Below, piece after piece: positions 43,776-53,282 of a stretch of 64,000 nucleotides of DNA. The notes beneath the pieces were generated by a model. It was not told the origin of the DNA. It was given only the letters and a program-made list of their open reading frames with translations, and searched no databases. The stretch is from CAYLRY01 sp964386535 (GTDB lineage Bacteria; Chloroflexota; Dehalococcoidia; Dehalococcoidales; UBA3254), in NCBI GenBank assembly GCA_964386535.1, contig CAYLRY010000004.1, positions 1 to 64,000 on the forward strand. Direction: 5' to 3'. The position numbers were made by a program, and so were the translations under genes. The first letter of the stretch is position 1, and each line of letters opens with the position of its first letter.

Positions 43776-45542
43776 TTATTGTCCTGACTTTGTCAATGTG
43801 GCTCCTTTAATCAGCTTTGTCCTGTGGGCTGTACGGTAATATGACATACCGAAAGAATAACCCGGTATGCTGCCGGACACGATGATATGAATGTCTTCCG
43901 GGTTTACGACAGGAACCTTTCCTCCTGGTTTAAGAGATTCTTTAATTACCGGCAGTCGATTTTCAGGAATGGCATCATGTGGGAAAAAAATATCTAATTC
44001 GGGAGCTTTGGTATTGATTCTTTCCATTATCCCTTTTATTTCCTGTTCAGTTAGTTCTTCGTAAGGTACTTTAGTGCTCTCATATAAATAATCCCGCAGG
44101 CTTTGCTTTCTATCATAACCCAGGCGCTGTAACATGATAGCCAGTTCAGGATGAATGACAATAATATGTTTTCTAAGATGAGCGGCAGGGTTAGCCACGC
44201 CGACTTTGTATTGGGCAAACGTTCGCCGGTCACCGGCAACGTCTTTTACGATGTTGCTCAGGACCGCTTTTACATCCCATGGTTCAACCACTCCTCCACC
44301 GTAAATCCTGATACCTGTACCACCCCCGCTGGCAACGGTGGACACCGTAACACAACTGTCTTCCGGCTGGTATCCCAGACCTGCATTAAATGTTTCCCAC
44401 GGACTTTGTTCCATGTTTTCGGCGAAAGTATAAAAGGTGTGAGATGACGGGCGGCCAATCAGAGCCATATCTATTTCTCCCGGCCACAGGTAGCCTATAT
44501 TTATCAGACTTAATCTGACAGCGCGACCGATGGTATTGTTTGCCTGCCAGCCGTGACCTAATAAACCTACTCCAGAATTCATATTGATTTCTCTGGCAAT
44601 AGGCCCGCTTATCATTATCATAAGGGTGAAGGAGCCTTCTGAACTCATCATGTGAGTAAAAGTACTATCTTCAATCAGGCATTCCATGGCAGATATGATC
44701 ACGGGTAAATACTCAGGCTTCGCCCCTGCCATTACCGCATTAATAGCTATCTTTTCAACAGTGGCGGCGCCATTTCGATAAGGCACCCGGCCTAATACTT
44801 CGGTGGGAGCACGCCTGGTACCTGTTAACATCCGCTTAACAGCCTCCTGGGTTGGAGGAATCAGGGGCAATCCATCGCCCCAGTGGTTGTCAAGATAAAC
44901 CTGGTTAAATAAATCCAGGGCAGACTCAATGCTCTCCGCATTGATTTCCACAGGCCCGGCCGGTTTATTCTGGATTCTCAGTACTGCGTTTTTCTCTTCT
45001 TTATCTAAAGGACGGACTAACGCATCAATGATCTGGTCAATAGACGCTTTGGCAACAGGCCTGATTTTTTCTACACTCGACCGGTTCGGGTAATAATCAA
45101 TCGAAGGAAGGCTGACTATACGTAATGCGGGCATGCCTGCATCTATAGCCGACATTTTAGCCGTGTGAATAGCATTGTCACCTACCACGAAAACGCCGGG
45201 TTTGCCGAGTTTTTCCAGTGCTACTACCTGCCGGCACTGGATCCACCCTCCCATCCCGTTATCGCCTACGCCGTAGATAAAAGTATCCATTTCCTTTTTC
45301 GCCTTCTCTGCCGCCTCAGCATCTCCCCAGACAAGCCGGAAAGTCGTCGCCGTTGGATATCTTTCTTTCAGCAGTTCTTCAATAGCGATACAGAAATTAT
45401 CTCCGCCTTTCTTACCATCCCAAATTATGGCAATCTTCTTGCCGGCCAAATCATCCACGCGCGGGTTTATTTGCCCTGAAAGTGTAGGAACTTCAACAGT
45501 ACCCTGAGGATTTAAGCACTGTAAAGATATTTTTTGATTCAT
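43776..45542 (-). CDS. UGSC-like two-domain protein, copy B
   Basis: 588 residues with the same two-domain order as the copy at 39.6-41.4 kb. The N-terminal domain has LNPQGTVEVPTLSGQINPRV, LAGKKIAIIWDGKKGG and ALEKLGKPGVFVVGDN. The signature is GVGDNGMGG where the family has GVGDUGSC, so neither Sec/Cys position is kept. The second domain has NHWGDGLPLIPPTQEAVKRM, EKIAINAVMAGAKPEYLPVI and MNSGVGLLGHGWQANNTIGR. GAGGAGA precedes the ATG. Convergent with the DapA-like lyases. Function unknown. Confidence 0.7.
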   Translation of the reverse strand: MNQKISLQCLNPQGTVEVPTLSGQINPRVDDLAGKKIAIIWDGKKGGDNFCIAIEELLKERYPTATTFRLVWGDAEAAEKAKKEMDTFIYGVGDNGMGGWIQCRQVVALEKLGKPGVFVVGDNAIHTAKMSAIDAGMPALRIVSLPSIDYYPNRSSVEKIRPVAKASIDQIIDALVRPLDKEEKNAVLRIQNKPAGPVEINAESIESALDLFNQVYLDNHWGDGLPLIPPTQEAVKRMLTGTRRAPTEVLGRVPYRNGAATVEKIAINAVMAGAKPEYLPVIISAMECLIEDSTFTHMMSSEGSFTLMIMISGPIAREINMNSGVGLLGHGWQANNTIGRAVRLSLINIGYLWPGEIDMALIGRPSSHTFYTFAENMEQSPWETFNAGLGYQPEDSCVTVSTVASGGGTGIRIYGGGVVEPWDVKAVLSNIVKDVAGDRRTFAQYKVGVANPAAHLRKHIIVIHPELAIMLQRLGYDRKQSLRDYLYESTKVPYEELTEQEIKGIMERINTKAPELDIFFPHDAIPENRLPVIKESLKPGGKVPVVNPEDIHIIVSGSIPGYSFGMSYYRTAHRTKLIKGATLTKSGQ

Positions 45543-45684
45543 TTTTTTAACTCTCCTCGCTTTAAATATTTAAATATATATTCAACGTCACAGGCCAGGA
45601 ACCATGAAATTTCTTGCGGGTTTGTCGTTCAATTAATAAAATCCTTTATTAATAATTATCTCCAATATATAATATCGGAAATCT

Positions 45685-46134
45685 TTATTCTTTATATAAC
45701 TCAATGTTTTTACCGAAGTCACTATAATAATCCGGCGTCAGGGCAATTGGATGAAAGAGTACCGGCTTGGCAATACGTTTAAAGGTCAATGGAGTGTGAA
45801 CCAGACCAGCCGGGATATAGACTACGGTTGCCTTTTCAATCAGACAAACTTCACCTTCTTTCCCCATAGATAATTCGATTGTAGCATCAAAGTCAAATAT
45901 GTCCTCCAGGTTTCCGCCTAAAAAGCAAAGGAATTCATCGAATTTATGGGAATGCGGTATCCGGTCGAACAGCATGGGCTTTTTAATATATCTCCATGCC
46001 ATGGAAAAAGCGGCCTGTGAGCCGAAATGAAGCCGGCTGTCTACATAAGCACTCGGATTGGACATTTCAATTTTGGGTTTATTTCTTAAGGCTGGTTCAG
46101 TTAAAAAATATCTGGCGTACTTGCTCTCCTGCAT
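45685..46134 (-). CDS. Cupin-like protein, copy 1
   Basis: About 149 residues from ATG at 46134, preceded by AAGGAG. IPHSHKFDEFLCFLGGN is a cupin metal site (H-x-H...E) and YIPAGLVHTPL supplies the second motif. It is related to the two proteins at 53.4-54.4 kb, all of which start with a conserved K-Y-x-(R/K)-Y segment. A metal-binding beta-barrel; it may be an isomerase, dioxygenase or binding protein. Confidence 0.75.
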   Translation of the reverse strand: MQESKYARYFLTEPALRNKPKIEMSNPSAYVDSRLHFGSQAAFSMAWRYIKKPMLFDRIPHSHKFDEFLCFLGGNLEDIFDFDATIELSMGKEGEVCLIEKATVVYIPAGLVHTPLTFKRIAKPVLFHPIALTPDYYSDFGKNIELYKE

Positions 46135-46261
46135 TTCTAACTCCTTAAAAATAAAATTTACAGGGCTTAGCAGTGTCACCCAGGCGAAAATAGAAGACGC
46201 TGTTAATTCGGACTAAAGAAAAAAGCAGATAGAAATTAGAGTCCCAGTGCGGGAAAATAAT

Positions 46262-46284
46262 ATTGTTGCAGAGCTGTCAACAAT
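46262..46284 (-). terminator. Terminator-like hairpin after fdhA
   Basis: ATTGTTG (46262-46268) and CAACAAT (46278-46284) form a 7-bp stem with a 9-nt loop, just after the fdhA stop in the minus direction, followed by a T-rich stretch (ATTATTTTCC). Confidence 0.4.
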
Positions 46285-46298
46285 TACCCCGGTTGGTT

Positions 46299-48965
46299 CT
46301 AATCCTTTTTCTTTTCCACTCGCACCGCACAGTACTTCAGTTCCGGAGTCCCCGCCAGGGGGTCCAGGGCGTCATTCGTAAGAGCGTTAGTGGGGCTTTC
46401 CCCGAAATGGAAAGTCATAGCCACCAGGCCCGGGGGTGAGACCTCTGTGACCCGGGCTTTAGCCGTTACTTCACCTCGTCGTGAAGTAACCCTGACCATA
46501 TCTCCTTCAGAAATACCCAGTTTCAGGGCGTCCTGCGGGTTGATCTCCACCAGTTCTTCTTTGCGTAGGAAGTTCAGTCCGGCTACCCGGCGGGTCATGG
46601 TGCCCGTATGATAGTGGAAGATGCTGCGCTCAGTGGTAAGCACCAGGGGATACTCTTCATCCGGCAACTCAGACGGAGGCCGGTAGCTTAATGGCATAAA
46701 ATGCCCTCTACCGCGGGTAAAAGTCAGGGTATGCAAAATAGGGGATCCGGGATGTTCAGGGGTTGGACAGGGCCACTGGAGGCCGCCCTTTTCCAGCCGC
46801 TCATAAGTAATACCAGCCATGCTGGGCGTCAGGCTTCTCATCTCCTCCCAGATCTGGGAAGGATGAGTATATTCAAACCCCGGCTGTCCCATTTTACGGG
46901 CCAGCAGGCAGGTGATCTCCCAGTCCGGTTTGGCTTCTCCCGGAGGCTCCACTGCTTTGCGGATGCGCTGGACGCGTCGCTCAGTATTGGTAAAGGTGCC
47001 ATCGTCTGCGGCAAAACCGGCTGCCGGCAGCACTACGTGCGCCAGTTTGGCGGTTTCACTGAGAAAAATTTCCTGCACTACCAGGAACTCCAGGTTTTTT
47101 AAAGCCTGTACCGTGTGATGCATATTGGGTTCGCTGAGCACAGGGTCTTCACCGATCAAATAAAGGGCCTTGATCTCTTTCTGAAAGGCTGCCTGATAAA
47201 TATGCGTTAAAAACCTGCCCGGCGCTGGGTTCAATTTGCAGCTCCAGGCTTTTTCAAACTTGGCCCGGACCTCCGGATTGTCCACTGCCTGGTAGCCGGG
47301 GAAGGTACCCGGCAGAGCGCCCATATCACAGGCGCCCTGAACATTGTTCTGGCCTCTCAATGGATTCACACCTGCGCCGGGTTTGCCCATATTGCCGGTC
47401 AACATGGCCAGGTTAGCCAGGGCCATCACTCCATCCGTACCGTGCGTATGTTCAGTAATTCCCAGCGTATATAGAATGGAAGACGGCTTGCTGGAAGCAT
47501 AAAGGACGGCAGCTCTGATGATATCCGCCTGCGGTACGCCGGTGACCTCTTCAACCTTATCCAGCGGAAATGCCGCCAGCGAGGATTTAAATTGCTCAAA
47601 ATTCTCACATCTTTTGGCTATAAAATCCTCATCCTGTAGACCTTTCTCCAGGATCACCCGCATGATTCCCATCAATAAAGGTACATCGGTCCCCGGACGA
47701 AGGCGCAGCCAGAGATCTGCGTACATGCTCAGGGCTATCTCACGGGGGTTTATTACAATCAGCCGGGCGCCTTTCTGCACCGCCTGTTTAACTTTAAATC
47801 CGATAACAGGATGAGCTGAGGTGGTATTGCTGCCGATGGAAATAATACAGGCTGCCTCAGCAATATCACCGATGGAGTTGCTCATTGCCCCGCTGCCGAA
47901 GGAAGTGGTCAGACCGACCACAGAAGGAGCATGTCATATACGGGCACAGTTATCGATATGGTTGGTGCCCAGCACCGCACGTCCGAATTTCTGGGCTACA
48001 TAAACATCCTCATTACTGGTGCGGGATGAAGGTATGACTGCCAGTTCATCCGGTGAATATTTTTTTAAATTAGCGGCAATCAGGTCCAGAGCTTCATCCC
48101 AGCCGGCTTTCTCCAGCCTTCCGTTTTTCCTGATTAAAGGAGTAGTCAGTCTCTCGGGAGAGTGGACTTGTTCGGCAATGCCGAAGCGACCCTTGACACA
48201 CAGCCAGCCCTGGTTGACGCCTTCCGGATTACCCTGGACGGACACGATTTTCCCTGCCCGTGTACCCAGAATCATACCGCAGCCTACTCCACAGTAGGTA
48301 CAGGTGGTTTTCACCAGGTCCACGGGAGGCAGGTATGTTTTAAGGTACAGGGCTCCGGTAGGACAATGCGCCACGCATTCGCCGCAGGACTGGCAGGAAG
48401 ACTCCATCAACAGGCGGTCTCCGGCAGTGGAAACTTTCGTGGCATAACCTCGGTTGGCCATATCAATAGCGCTGATACAGGTTATTTCATTACAGGTACG
48501 GGTGCACCTGGCGCATAAAATGCATTTATTGCGGTCAAGGCTGAAAAAGGGATTGCTGTCATCCAGGGGATAATCGCGCACACTCCTGGGAAGGCGGATC
48601 TGCGTAAGGCCCAGGTAAGCAGCTACCTTCTGCAGCTCGCAGCGCCCGTTGGAAGAGCAGGTCAGGCAGTCCAGAGGATGTTCTGCGATCAGCAGTTCCA
48701 CTGCCAGACGGCGGGCATCATCCACAGCCGGGGTTTCGGTGCGTACCACCATACCATCCGCCGCCGGGGTAGTACAGGAGGTAGTCAGTCCGCGCATTCC
48801 TTCAATTTCCACCAGGCAAACACGGCAGCCGCCGTAGGGCTTAAGGTCCGGATGATAGCACAGGGACGGGATATAAACGCCGGCAGACTGCGCAGCTTCC
48901 AGCACGGTCAGCCCCTGGTCAACTTTTACTGAATGCCCATTAATGGAAAGATTGATTTTAGCCAT
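46299..48965 (-). CDS. fdhA: Formate dehydrogenase alpha subunit, selenocysteine form
   Basis: One 888-residue gene read through an in-frame TGA at 47936-47934. Order: NuoG-like 2Fe-2S (CYHPDLKPYGGCRVCLVEIE), a His-Cys cluster (HPLDCLTCSSNGRC), two 4Fe-4S (CILCARCTRTC, CQSCGECVAHC), and the molybdopterin oxidoreductase 4Fe-4S (CTYCGVGC). Next is NCARI-U-HAPSV, where formate dehydrogenases have Sec or Cys ligating Mo/W, then IGSNTTSAHPVI and the C-terminal cofactor domain (TGTMTRRVAG). A SECIS-type hairpin follows the TGA. Oxidises formate or reduces CO2. No diaphorase subunit is adjacent, so the electron partner is unclear. The second ferredoxin protein lies just upstream. Confidence 0.92.
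47905..47936 (-). promoter_or_regulatory. SECIS element of fdhA with its UGA codon
   Basis: After TGA (47936-47934) and 12 bases, GTGGTC (47921-47916), loop GGTCT and GACCAC (47910-47905) form a perfect 6-bp hairpin. The GGUCU apical loop is the one I know from E. coli fdhF, recognised by SelB. Distance and frame fit selenocysteine insertion. Confidence 0.85.
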
Positions 48966-49100
48966 GTTTAACCCTGTCCTGTATTACTCTTTGATTATTA
49001 AGCTGTGCGATAAAGACTTGAGATTTATTTTTGTTTAATGCCCGGTTCTCGCAGAATAAAATGTTATATCTAAATAATACCATTTTACCCTGAATTATGC

Positions 49101-50207
49101 CTACTTAAGATCATAAGCGCCCCAGACAGGCACCTTGCGGGCAGCAGCGCCCGGCTCGGAAACTGAGGTGGAGCGACCTTTAATGTATTCAGGCGGCCTG
49201 ACGATTTCATAATGTATAGCGTTGTGTTTGCAGCCGATGATGCACAGACCGCATCCCTTGCACTTTTCTTTATCAATGTAAGCCTTCAACTTTTTTGATC
49301 CGCTGGTCTGCTTCATATCCACAGCTTCAAACGGGCATTTCTCCATGCAGTCCTGACAGCCTTTGCATTTATCTTCATTAACCACTGCCAGGAAGCGGTT
49401 GGGCGTCATCAGATCATATCTCCTGGAGCGGGTAATGGGGAAAAGGTTCTCACAGCAGCAGTTACAGCAATAGCAATCGCCCCAGTGGACTAACCCTGAC
49501 TCCTCAGCTTCCCGGGCTGCATCCAGGGCTTCCGCCAGGGTAACCTCTTTAAGCAGGCGGCCCGGCTGGTTGAGATAATACTCCCCTCTCGGCCGGTCAA
49601 AACAGGCAAAGCAGGTCATCATGGGATGCTGGCAGATACCCCACACTATGCGGCAGCCGCAGGGGGCCAGGATTCTCCTTTTGGCGTCTTTGATCCTCTG
49701 TTTGAAGTTCTCTTCAGGCAGTATGTCTTCCGGCCTGAGGTTAGGGCTGCGTTCCAGCGCTCCAATAGCCGGCCAGATCGGCAGGTTCCTTCCTGCGGTC
49801 TTAATCATCTGTTCAGTGTGTTCCAGGAACATGTAAGACCATTCGTTACGGAAAAAATCATTCCAGAGCTCTTTGACCTTTTTCGGAATGGCATTCGGGC
49901 CGCTGTGAGGGGCGGTATCGGCCACCGACTCATGGTGATATGCCAGCAGAGTGGTATGAAAGGCATACTGGGTCAAACCGCGGGTCAGCGCTCCCTTGTC
50001 AATCAGGTCGTTCAGCATTCTGGAGACGTCTCGCTCAGGAATATTCAGCCTGGCGGACAGCTCCTGGCAGGTAGCCGGCACAAAAAGCTCACGGCAGATG
50101 CGGGCTTCGTCCGGGGTAAATGAGGCATCAAGTATCTTTATGAAACGTTCGGAGTTGGGAACGCCCAGCCTGGCTGCCAGATCGGCATACACATTCGCAT
50201 CATTCAT
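49101..50207 (-). CDS. Winged-helix/ferredoxin protein, copy 2
   Basis: 368 residues, paralogue of the protein at 19.3-20.4 kb. N-terminal winged helix (CQELSARLNIPERDVSRML), then LAPCGCRIVWGICQHPMMTC, the cysteine-rich GDCYCCNCCCENLFPI, and two 4Fe-4S motifs (CKGCQDCMEKC, CKGCGLCIIGC), ending in a shared VRPPEYI block. AAGGAG precedes the ATG. It lies about 135 bp upstream of fdhA on the same strand, so an electron-transfer or regulatory link with formate dehydrogenase is plausible. Confidence 0.85.
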   Translation of the reverse strand: MNDANVYADLAARLGVPNSERFIKILDASFTPDEARICRELFVPATCQELSARLNIPERDVSRMLNDLIDKGALTRGLTQYAFHTTLLAYHHESVADTAPHSGPNAIPKKVKELWNDFFRNEWSYMFLEHTEQMIKTAGRNLPIWPAIGALERSPNLRPEDILPEENFKQRIKDAKRRILAPCGCRIVWGICQHPMMTCFACFDRPRGEYYLNQPGRLLKEVTLAEALDAAREAEESGLVHWGDCYCCNCCCENLFPITRSRRYDLMTPNRFLAVVNEDKCKGCQDCMEKCPFEAVDMKQTSGSKKLKAYIDKEKCKGCGLCIIGCKHNAIHYEIVRPPEYIKGRSTSVSEPGAAARKVPVWGAYDLK

Positions 50208-50476
50208 GAATTTGCTCCTTATTTTTCAGCTTTCAGTAATCAGCGTTCAGACACTATTTTCCAGAATCAAGCCTTAAGGACTTTTTTCCACCACCCTGTG
50301 ACTTAATGCTGATACCTGAAATAGAAGGTTTTTTGTAACACTACAATAATCAGACAAATAAGTCAAAAAGCTGCCTGGCCAAACGGCCAGTGAGATTCTG
50401 TTCCTTTGACCATTGCTAAAAATTTGAGAAAAGAATAAGTTTACAATAAATAGAAAAATAATCAGGAGGTTGAAAA

Positions 50477-50632
50477 ATGGCAAACAATAAAGGCGGCGCC
50501 GTAGCCGGTATTGGCGGCGCATTCTGGTTTGCGGGCTGGTTATTCAGCATTTCATATTGCGGCCTGGTCTGGTGGAAGATCATTCTGGGCATCGTAGTCT
50601 GGCCTTTCTTTATGGGGCAAACGCTCGGATAA
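50477..50632 (+). CDS. 51-residue membrane miniprotein
   Basis: ATG at 50477 follows AGGAGG at 6 bases. The peptide starts MANNKGGAVAGIGGAFWFAG and continues as two hydrophobic, Trp-rich segments (WLFSISYCGLVWW, then IILGIVVWPFF). It ends 2 bp before the convergent MBL gene. The good ribosome site and composition support it as real. No family recognised. Confidence 0.65.
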   Translation: MANNKGGAVAGIGGAFWFAGWLFSISYCGLVWWKIILGIVVWPFFMGQTLG

Positions 50633-50634
50633 GA

Positions 50635-51483
50635 CTATTCTTCCCGCCAGTTCCAGTTCATGCCTCCTTTAAAGACCTGGGAATTCATTTCATTGCTGAT
50701 AAAGAGGTTGGCATCCGGGAATTGTTTTACCATGGCATAATAAAAGCCTGCCACATCCTGAGTTTTAGCCAGGGTTTCCTCAGTCGCCAGGAGGTATTCC
50801 CTGGTAAAGGCGCAGGAACCGGTGTCAAAAGGCAGCCCTGGTTTCTGATGGCCGGGAATGATGATCTCCGCGCCCATTTTTTCCAGGCGGTTGATAGCCT
50901 GAATCCATTCCCGGCGCTCCCCGGCTGTGACCTCGCAGGTGAAAGGGTGGGCCTGGTTAAAAAGGACATCGCTGCCGTAGAGGGTACTGATGGAAGGGAT
51001 CCAGACCACTGTATTGTATTTCAGATCACCCATTACCTGCGGCATAATTTCAATACGCTGTCCTTCCAGCTCAAGGTAGCTCTCGGTCAGAGGATCGATC
51101 CTGACCTCTTTACGTGGGACATTGGTAGGTCCTATCACTGATTCCCAGTGGGCAATTTTACCAAAGAACTGCCTGTTAATGGTACGGGCCACTTCCGGCA
51201 GTGCGGTTACGCGGGCCTGAGGAAAAGCTTCAGCTATATGTCCCAGGCCGAAATAGTGGTCGGGATGAGCATGAGTTACATAAATGGTTTTCAGGCGTTT
51301 GCCGCTTTCCATTATCTCCGCAGCCACCCGGTAGGCGTTGGACAGCGTCCATTGAGTATCTATTAACACAGCCTCATTCTTTCCGGTCACCAATACAGAG
51401 GCAACTTCAAAACCTTTTTCATCGCTGAAATAGACCTGTGTGGAAAGTGCGCCGGGGCGCTGCGGGTTATACCTGATTTCCAT
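50635..51483 (-). CDS. Metallo-beta-lactamase-fold hydrolase
   Basis: About 282 residues from ATG at 51483. TIYVTHAHPDHYFGLG is the HxHxDH zinc motif, with LYGSDVLF and IIPGHQKPG for the later ligands. The start is 1 bp after the SDR stop, and GGAGGT is inside the end of the SDR gene, so the two are translationally coupled. Substrate unknown; lactonase or thioesterase activity is common in this group. Confidence 0.88.
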   Translation of the reverse strand: MEIRYNPQRPGALSTQVYFSDEKGFEVASVLVTGKNEAVLIDTQWTLSNAYRVAAEIMESGKRLKTIYVTHAHPDHYFGLGHIAEAFPQARVTALPEVARTINRQFFGKIAHWESVIGPTNVPRKEVRIDPLTESYLELEGQRIEIMPQVMGDLKYNTVVWIPSISTLYGSDVLFNQAHPFTCEVTAGERREWIQAINRLEKMGAEIIIPGHQKPGLPFDTGSCAFTREYLLATEETLAKTQDVAGFYYAMVKQFPDANLFISNEMNSQVFKGGMNWNWREE

Positions 51484-51484
51484 C

Positions 51485-52309
51485 TTATTTACCTCCACCC
51501 CAGTTCAGTCCTGCGCTGCTCACTGCGGCGCCGTTAACATCCACAACGGAGGCGCCTCCATCTATCACCATAACAGCCCCGGTAGTAAAGGCAGACTCGT
51601 CGCTGGCCAGGTAAGCGCAGATACCGGTCACTTCATCCGGAGAGGCAGCCCTGCGCAATGGTGAAAAGGAGGTCATTTTTAGCAAAGCGCCGCTGATGTC
51701 CGTTTTCAGAGCTTCCGCCAGGGGTGTCATGGAATGCTCCAGCATGCTGGTCCTGATGGCGCCAGGACAGACCGCATTGCAGCGGATTTTAGCAGGTCCG
51801 TAATCCAGGGCCGCCTGCTGTGTCAGCATGATCAGCCCGGCCTTAGTAGAACAATAGGCCGGCATGGCGGGTATGCAACGGAGACCGGCCAGAGAGGCAA
51901 TGTTGATGATGGAACCGCCGCCGTTTTTGATCAAAAAAGGTATAGCGGCTTTCATCATGAAAAAAGGCCCGGTCAGATTGATATCTACCACCTTTTTCCA
52001 TATTTCCGGATCCATTTCCACAATAGTCCCCGGCGGATCGATCCCGGCATTATTGACCAGCACATCCAGCTTCCCCCCGAAATCTACAGCCTTCTTTACC
52101 ATTTTCTGGGCGTCTTCCAATATGGCTACATCACCCGCACAGACAGCAGCCGAGCCGGCCGGCAAAGATGCAGCTACCTGTTCCAGCAACTGAAGTCGCC
52201 GGCCTGTCAGACAAACCCTGGCGCCATCAGCCACGAACCTGGCGGCTATGGCTGCGCCGATGCCGGTGCCGCCTCCGGTAATAAGCGCTATTTTTCCTTT
52301 CAAGTCCAT
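51485..52309 (-). CDS. Short-chain dehydrogenase/reductase
   Basis: About 274 residues from ATG at 52309 with AAGGAG before it. IALITGGGTGIGAAIAARF is the cofactor motif, VLVNNAGI the NNAG motif, IINIASLAG carries the catalytic Ser and YCSTKAGLIM the catalytic Tyr-x3-Lys. A classical SDR that oxidises or reduces an alcohol/ketone. Coupled to the downstream MBL hydrolase. It may act in the same pathway as the island, but this is only proximity. Confidence 0.93.
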   Translation of the reverse strand: MDLKGKIALITGGGTGIGAAIAARFVADGARVCLTGRRLQLLEQVAASLPAGSAAVCAGDVAILEDAQKMVKKAVDFGGKLDVLVNNAGIDPPGTIVEMDPEIWKKVVDINLTGPFFMMKAAIPFLIKNGGGSIINIASLAGLRCIPAMPAYCSTKAGLIMLTQQAALDYGPAKIRCNAVCPGAIRTSMLEHSMTPLAEALKTDISGALLKMTSFSPLRRAASPDEVTGICAYLASDESAFTTGAVMVIDGGASVVDVNGAAVSSAGLNWGGGK

Positions 52310-52462
52310 CTTAAAACTCCTTCCGGTAATCATTTCAGTGAAAGACGAGAACCCATTATTATTAAAGCTAAGATCAAACCTCAAAAATCAAATACACTGA
52401 GAAAACTAAAGTTTTAACCTCTGTGTCTGCCCCGCATCCCTGTTCCGGTCAATATAATATGC

Positions 52463-53125
52463 CTAAATGATCTCTTTCAATATTGTAGTACATTCTTCTG
52501 AGAATGTTTTGATATATGACTCCATATCACTCAGATGCTGCTGTATCAATTCTCGCTCTATACCGGCTGGCGCATATACAGTAAAAAATACATTTTGGGT
52601 TGACGCCTCTACACTGGTACGCAGATCAGGGCCCCTTAAAATACTGGAGATTATTCCTGCGGTATCTGTCACCATGAAATCGCCGGGTATAGTAACCACG
52701 TTCTTTCCGTTTAAAGCCGTGTAGCTTTCTCCTGCGGCCGCCTTCAAGCTCAGGGGCATGCTGGTTTTATCCAGATCATGCACGGCGGTCAAAAGCATAT
52801 TTTTCATCTCAGCCATAAACATCACATCAACCAGCGGGGAGGTTTCCGGCATGGACTTACCATGAATAATGGATTCCAGTTGCAGTTGCACATGATAGGT
52901 GTAGCCGTACTTTTTATAATATGCCACATAAACATCCAGCGGATGTATTGTTTTCAGCTCCTTACGCTCAATATGGGCATATTTGTCTCTGAGAGCCTGG
53001 GTGAGATCACGTTTGATGGCTGCCAGCTTTTCGCCGGCGCCTCCATTGTGTATGTTATGTATTACAAGGATGCCCATTGAGCATTTCACAGGGCTGGTTT
53101 CTAACCAGCTTTTTATCTCAAACAA
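52463..53125 (-). CDS. B3/B4 tRNA-binding-domain protein
   Basis: 220 residues. The pattern DVYVAYYKKYGYTYHVQLQL, then SIIHGKSMPETSPLVDVMFM and VHDLDKTSMPLSL matches free-standing B3/B4 domains related to phenylalanyl-tRNA synthetase beta. The start may be a TTG at 53125 after AAGGAAA. Such proteins may edit misacylated tRNA or bind amino acids; role unproven. Co-directional with the SDR but separated by 153 bp. Confidence 0.75.
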   Translation of the reverse strand: MFEIKSWLETSPVKCSMGILVIHNIHNGGAGEKLAAIKRDLTQALRDKYAHIERKELKTIHPLDVYVAYYKKYGYTYHVQLQLESIIHGKSMPETSPLVDVMFMAEMKNMLLTAVHDLDKTSMPLSLKAAAGESYTALNGKNVVTIPGDFMVTDTAGIISSILRGPDLRTSVEASTQNVFFTVYAPAGIERELIQQHLSDMESYIKTFSEECTTILKEII

Positions 53126-53240
53126 AGTTTCCTTCCTTATTTCAAAAATAATCCGTTTCTCGGAACCATCTTCTTGCCCGTACTTCCGGCGTTAAAAGAT
53201 CCCGGGAGAGCGACCGCAATATCCGAACCGACGGAGCCAG

Positions 53241-53282
53241 TTCAGGCCCCCCTGCGCCTGAATGCCGGACCAGCTCCGGCAT
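53241..53282. repeat. Two abutting stem-loops
   Basis: TTCAGGC (53241-53247) with GCCTGAA (53256-53262), and ATGCCGGA (53262-53269) with TCCGGCAT (53275-53282), form two perfect hairpins sharing one base. They lie in the 285-bp gap between the B3/B4 gene and the second cupin gene. No T-run follows on either strand. Confidence 0.5.

Noticed and set aside
47934..47936. TGA in fdhA as a nonsense mutation or gene boundary
   Set aside because: The position, the in-frame continuation and the SECIS hairpin support selenocysteine.
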